Source of the DNA: Alphaproteobacteria bacterium
Lineage (GTDB): Bacteria > Pseudomonadota > Alphaproteobacteria > Sphingomonadales > Emcibacteraceae
Direction: 5' to 3'
NCBI GenBank assembly: GCA_013152615.1
Contig: JAADGA010000233.1
Location: 1 to 16,861 of the forward strand
DNA length: 16,861 nt
In this document: positions 16,433-16,861 of the stretch, piece by piece
Numbering within the stretch: position 1 is the first letter of the stretch
Layout: each line of letters opens with the position of its first letter
The notes under the pieces: generated by a model
Told to the model about the DNA's origin: nothing
What the model saw: only the letters and a program-made list of their open reading frames with translations
Database searches by the model: none
Translations under genes and position numbers: made by a program

Positions 16433-16600
16433 AATGTCAGTCCCTGAGAGCCCTGCTTGCGGGCCTCATATATATATAAAATAAAGCTTCAAAGCTTTGA
16501 TAATACACTGGCCGCCCTTTGTGAACCGGGAATTGAAATTATAGGCATAAAAGCCCCACAAAAAACAGGAGCTGATAGTGACGTGATTATATTGTTTCAA
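16433..16600 (-). promoter_or_regulatory. Leader and candidate promoter region of the yebC-ruv-tol operon
   Basis: Between the edge gene and yebC lie two competing promoter candidates on the minus strand: TTGAAA (16600-16595) with TATCAG 17 bases later (16577-16572), and a perfect TATAAT at 16543-16538 with a poor -35 box. Closer to yebC are two AAGCTT palindromes eight bases apart (16484-16497), a TATATATATA run, and a bulged hairpin (16446-16467) beside the yebC Shine-Dalgarno. None is decisive; the region must supply the operon promoter unless transcription enters from upstream. Confidence 0.35.
16538..16594 (-). pseudogene. Possible decayed partial copy of the edge gene
   Basis: By my hand alignment, this 57-base stretch matches 16647-16703 inside the edge gene at about 34 of 57 positions without gaps, including an exact 14-base match (GTTTTTTGTGGGGC). 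In the aligned frame it encodes QYNHVTISSCFLWGFYA against EYDSVKSFCGFLWGIFA in the intact gene. This suggests a remnant of a tandem paralogue. It overlaps the last codons of the edge gene by a few bases, and part of the exact match is a T run, so chance similarity remains possible. Confidence 0.3.
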
Positions 16601-16861
16601 TCATCTCTTCAATAACATCGCTTTCAGAATATCCTTTAACCCAGTCCCAACAAGCAAAAATGCCCCACAAAAAACCACAGAAAGACTTCACTGAATCATA
16701 TTCAAGCTCAACATCCCTATTTAAGTAAATTACTTCTGAAAGGTCTTTGAGAAAATTAAAAATCCTGTCATCTTTAAAATTAGTGTTATTCAAAACGAAA
16801 AAAATTTCGTCGCGAAAAATCTCCATATGACATATTAATTCCTTGAGGAGATGCTCATTGT
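16587..16861 (-). CDS. Unrecognised small acidic protein, AT-rich gene, 5' end probably beyond the window
   Basis: I do not recognise this protein. The frame stays open from the TAA at 16589 to the window edge (91 codons visible). An internal ATG at 16826 would give 79 residues, but its AAGGA is 13 bases away, and the residues before it (NEHLLKELICH) continue a plausible helix into MEIFRDEIFFVLNN, so I favour a start outside the window. The protein is acidic, with many aspartates and glutamates, and contains an aromatic, hydrophobic segment FCGFLWGIFACWDWVKGY before an acidic end ESDVIEEMIETI. There is no signal peptide in the visible part. The gene is roughly one-third GC, well below its neighbours, which suggests horizontal transfer. 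Small acidic AT-rich orphans are often immunity proteins or antitoxins; that is inference only. Confidence 0.6.
   Translation of the reverse strand, partial: NEHLLKELICHMEIFRDEIFFVLNNTNFKDDRIFNFLKDLSEVIYLNRDVELEYDSVKSFCGFLWGIFACWDWVKGYSESDVIEEMIETI

Noticed and set aside
1..16861. Search for a new defence, mobile or secondary-metabolism system
   Set aside because: Apart from the edge gene and its possible remnant, every coding region belongs to a known housekeeping family in a known gene order; no transposase, integrase, CRISPR-like spacing, tRNA attachment site or biosynthetic cluster was seen.

Overview
This window reads as chromosomal core sequence of an alphaproteobacterium. The gene order yebC-ruvC-ruvA-ruvB-ybgC-tolQ-tolR-tolA-tolB-pal-cpoB-tilS-ftsH-folP-glmM-thiD is a familiar alphaproteobacterial arrangement. 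Several proteins also have alphaproteobacterial traits: a short TolA with a two-cysteine C-terminal domain, a FolP with a roughly 105-residue N-terminal extension, and an FtsH of about 646 residues. Every gene found is on the minus strand, so transcription runs from high to low coordinates. The core genes are moderately GC-rich; the last 280 bases at the right edge are clearly AT-rich and look foreign.

Layout in the direction of transcription. (1) 16861-16587: an AT-rich, unrecognised small acidic protein gene, apparently cut by the window edge, followed by what looks like a decayed copy of one of its segments. (2) 16432-9604: a tightly packed operon in which most neighbours overlap or touch: YebC, the Holliday-junction machinery RuvC/RuvA/RuvB, the thioesterase YbgC, then TolQ, TolR, TolA and TolB. 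(3) 9615-8856: pal looks like its own unit. It has a candidate promoter in the end of tolB, a possible 25-codon leader ORF ending right at the pal start, and a strong intrinsic terminator after the gene. (4) 8831-6641: cpoB (ybgF) and tilS. (5) 6445-3393: ftsH and folP, with candidate overlapping sigma-32-like and housekeeping promoters. (6) 3282-1124: glmM and thiD, with a candidate promoter in the end of folP. (7) 1023-1: an M1-family peptidase precursor cut by the left edge, whose leader holds three 19-bp repeats and an inverted-repeat operator candidate over the predicted start of transcription.

Functionally the core genes join envelope integrity and division (Tol-Pal, CpoB, YbgC, FtsH, and GlmM for cell-wall precursors), DNA repair (RuvABC) and small housekeeping functions (TilS tRNA modification, FolP folate synthesis, ThiD thiamine synthesis). 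No tRNA, rRNA, CRISPR array, insertion sequence or prophage gene was seen, and no stretch over 300 bases lacks a gene. I did not find a convincing new multi-gene system. The best leads are the edge gene with its decayed partial copy, the operator-like leader of the M1 peptidase gene, and the separate regulation suggested for pal.
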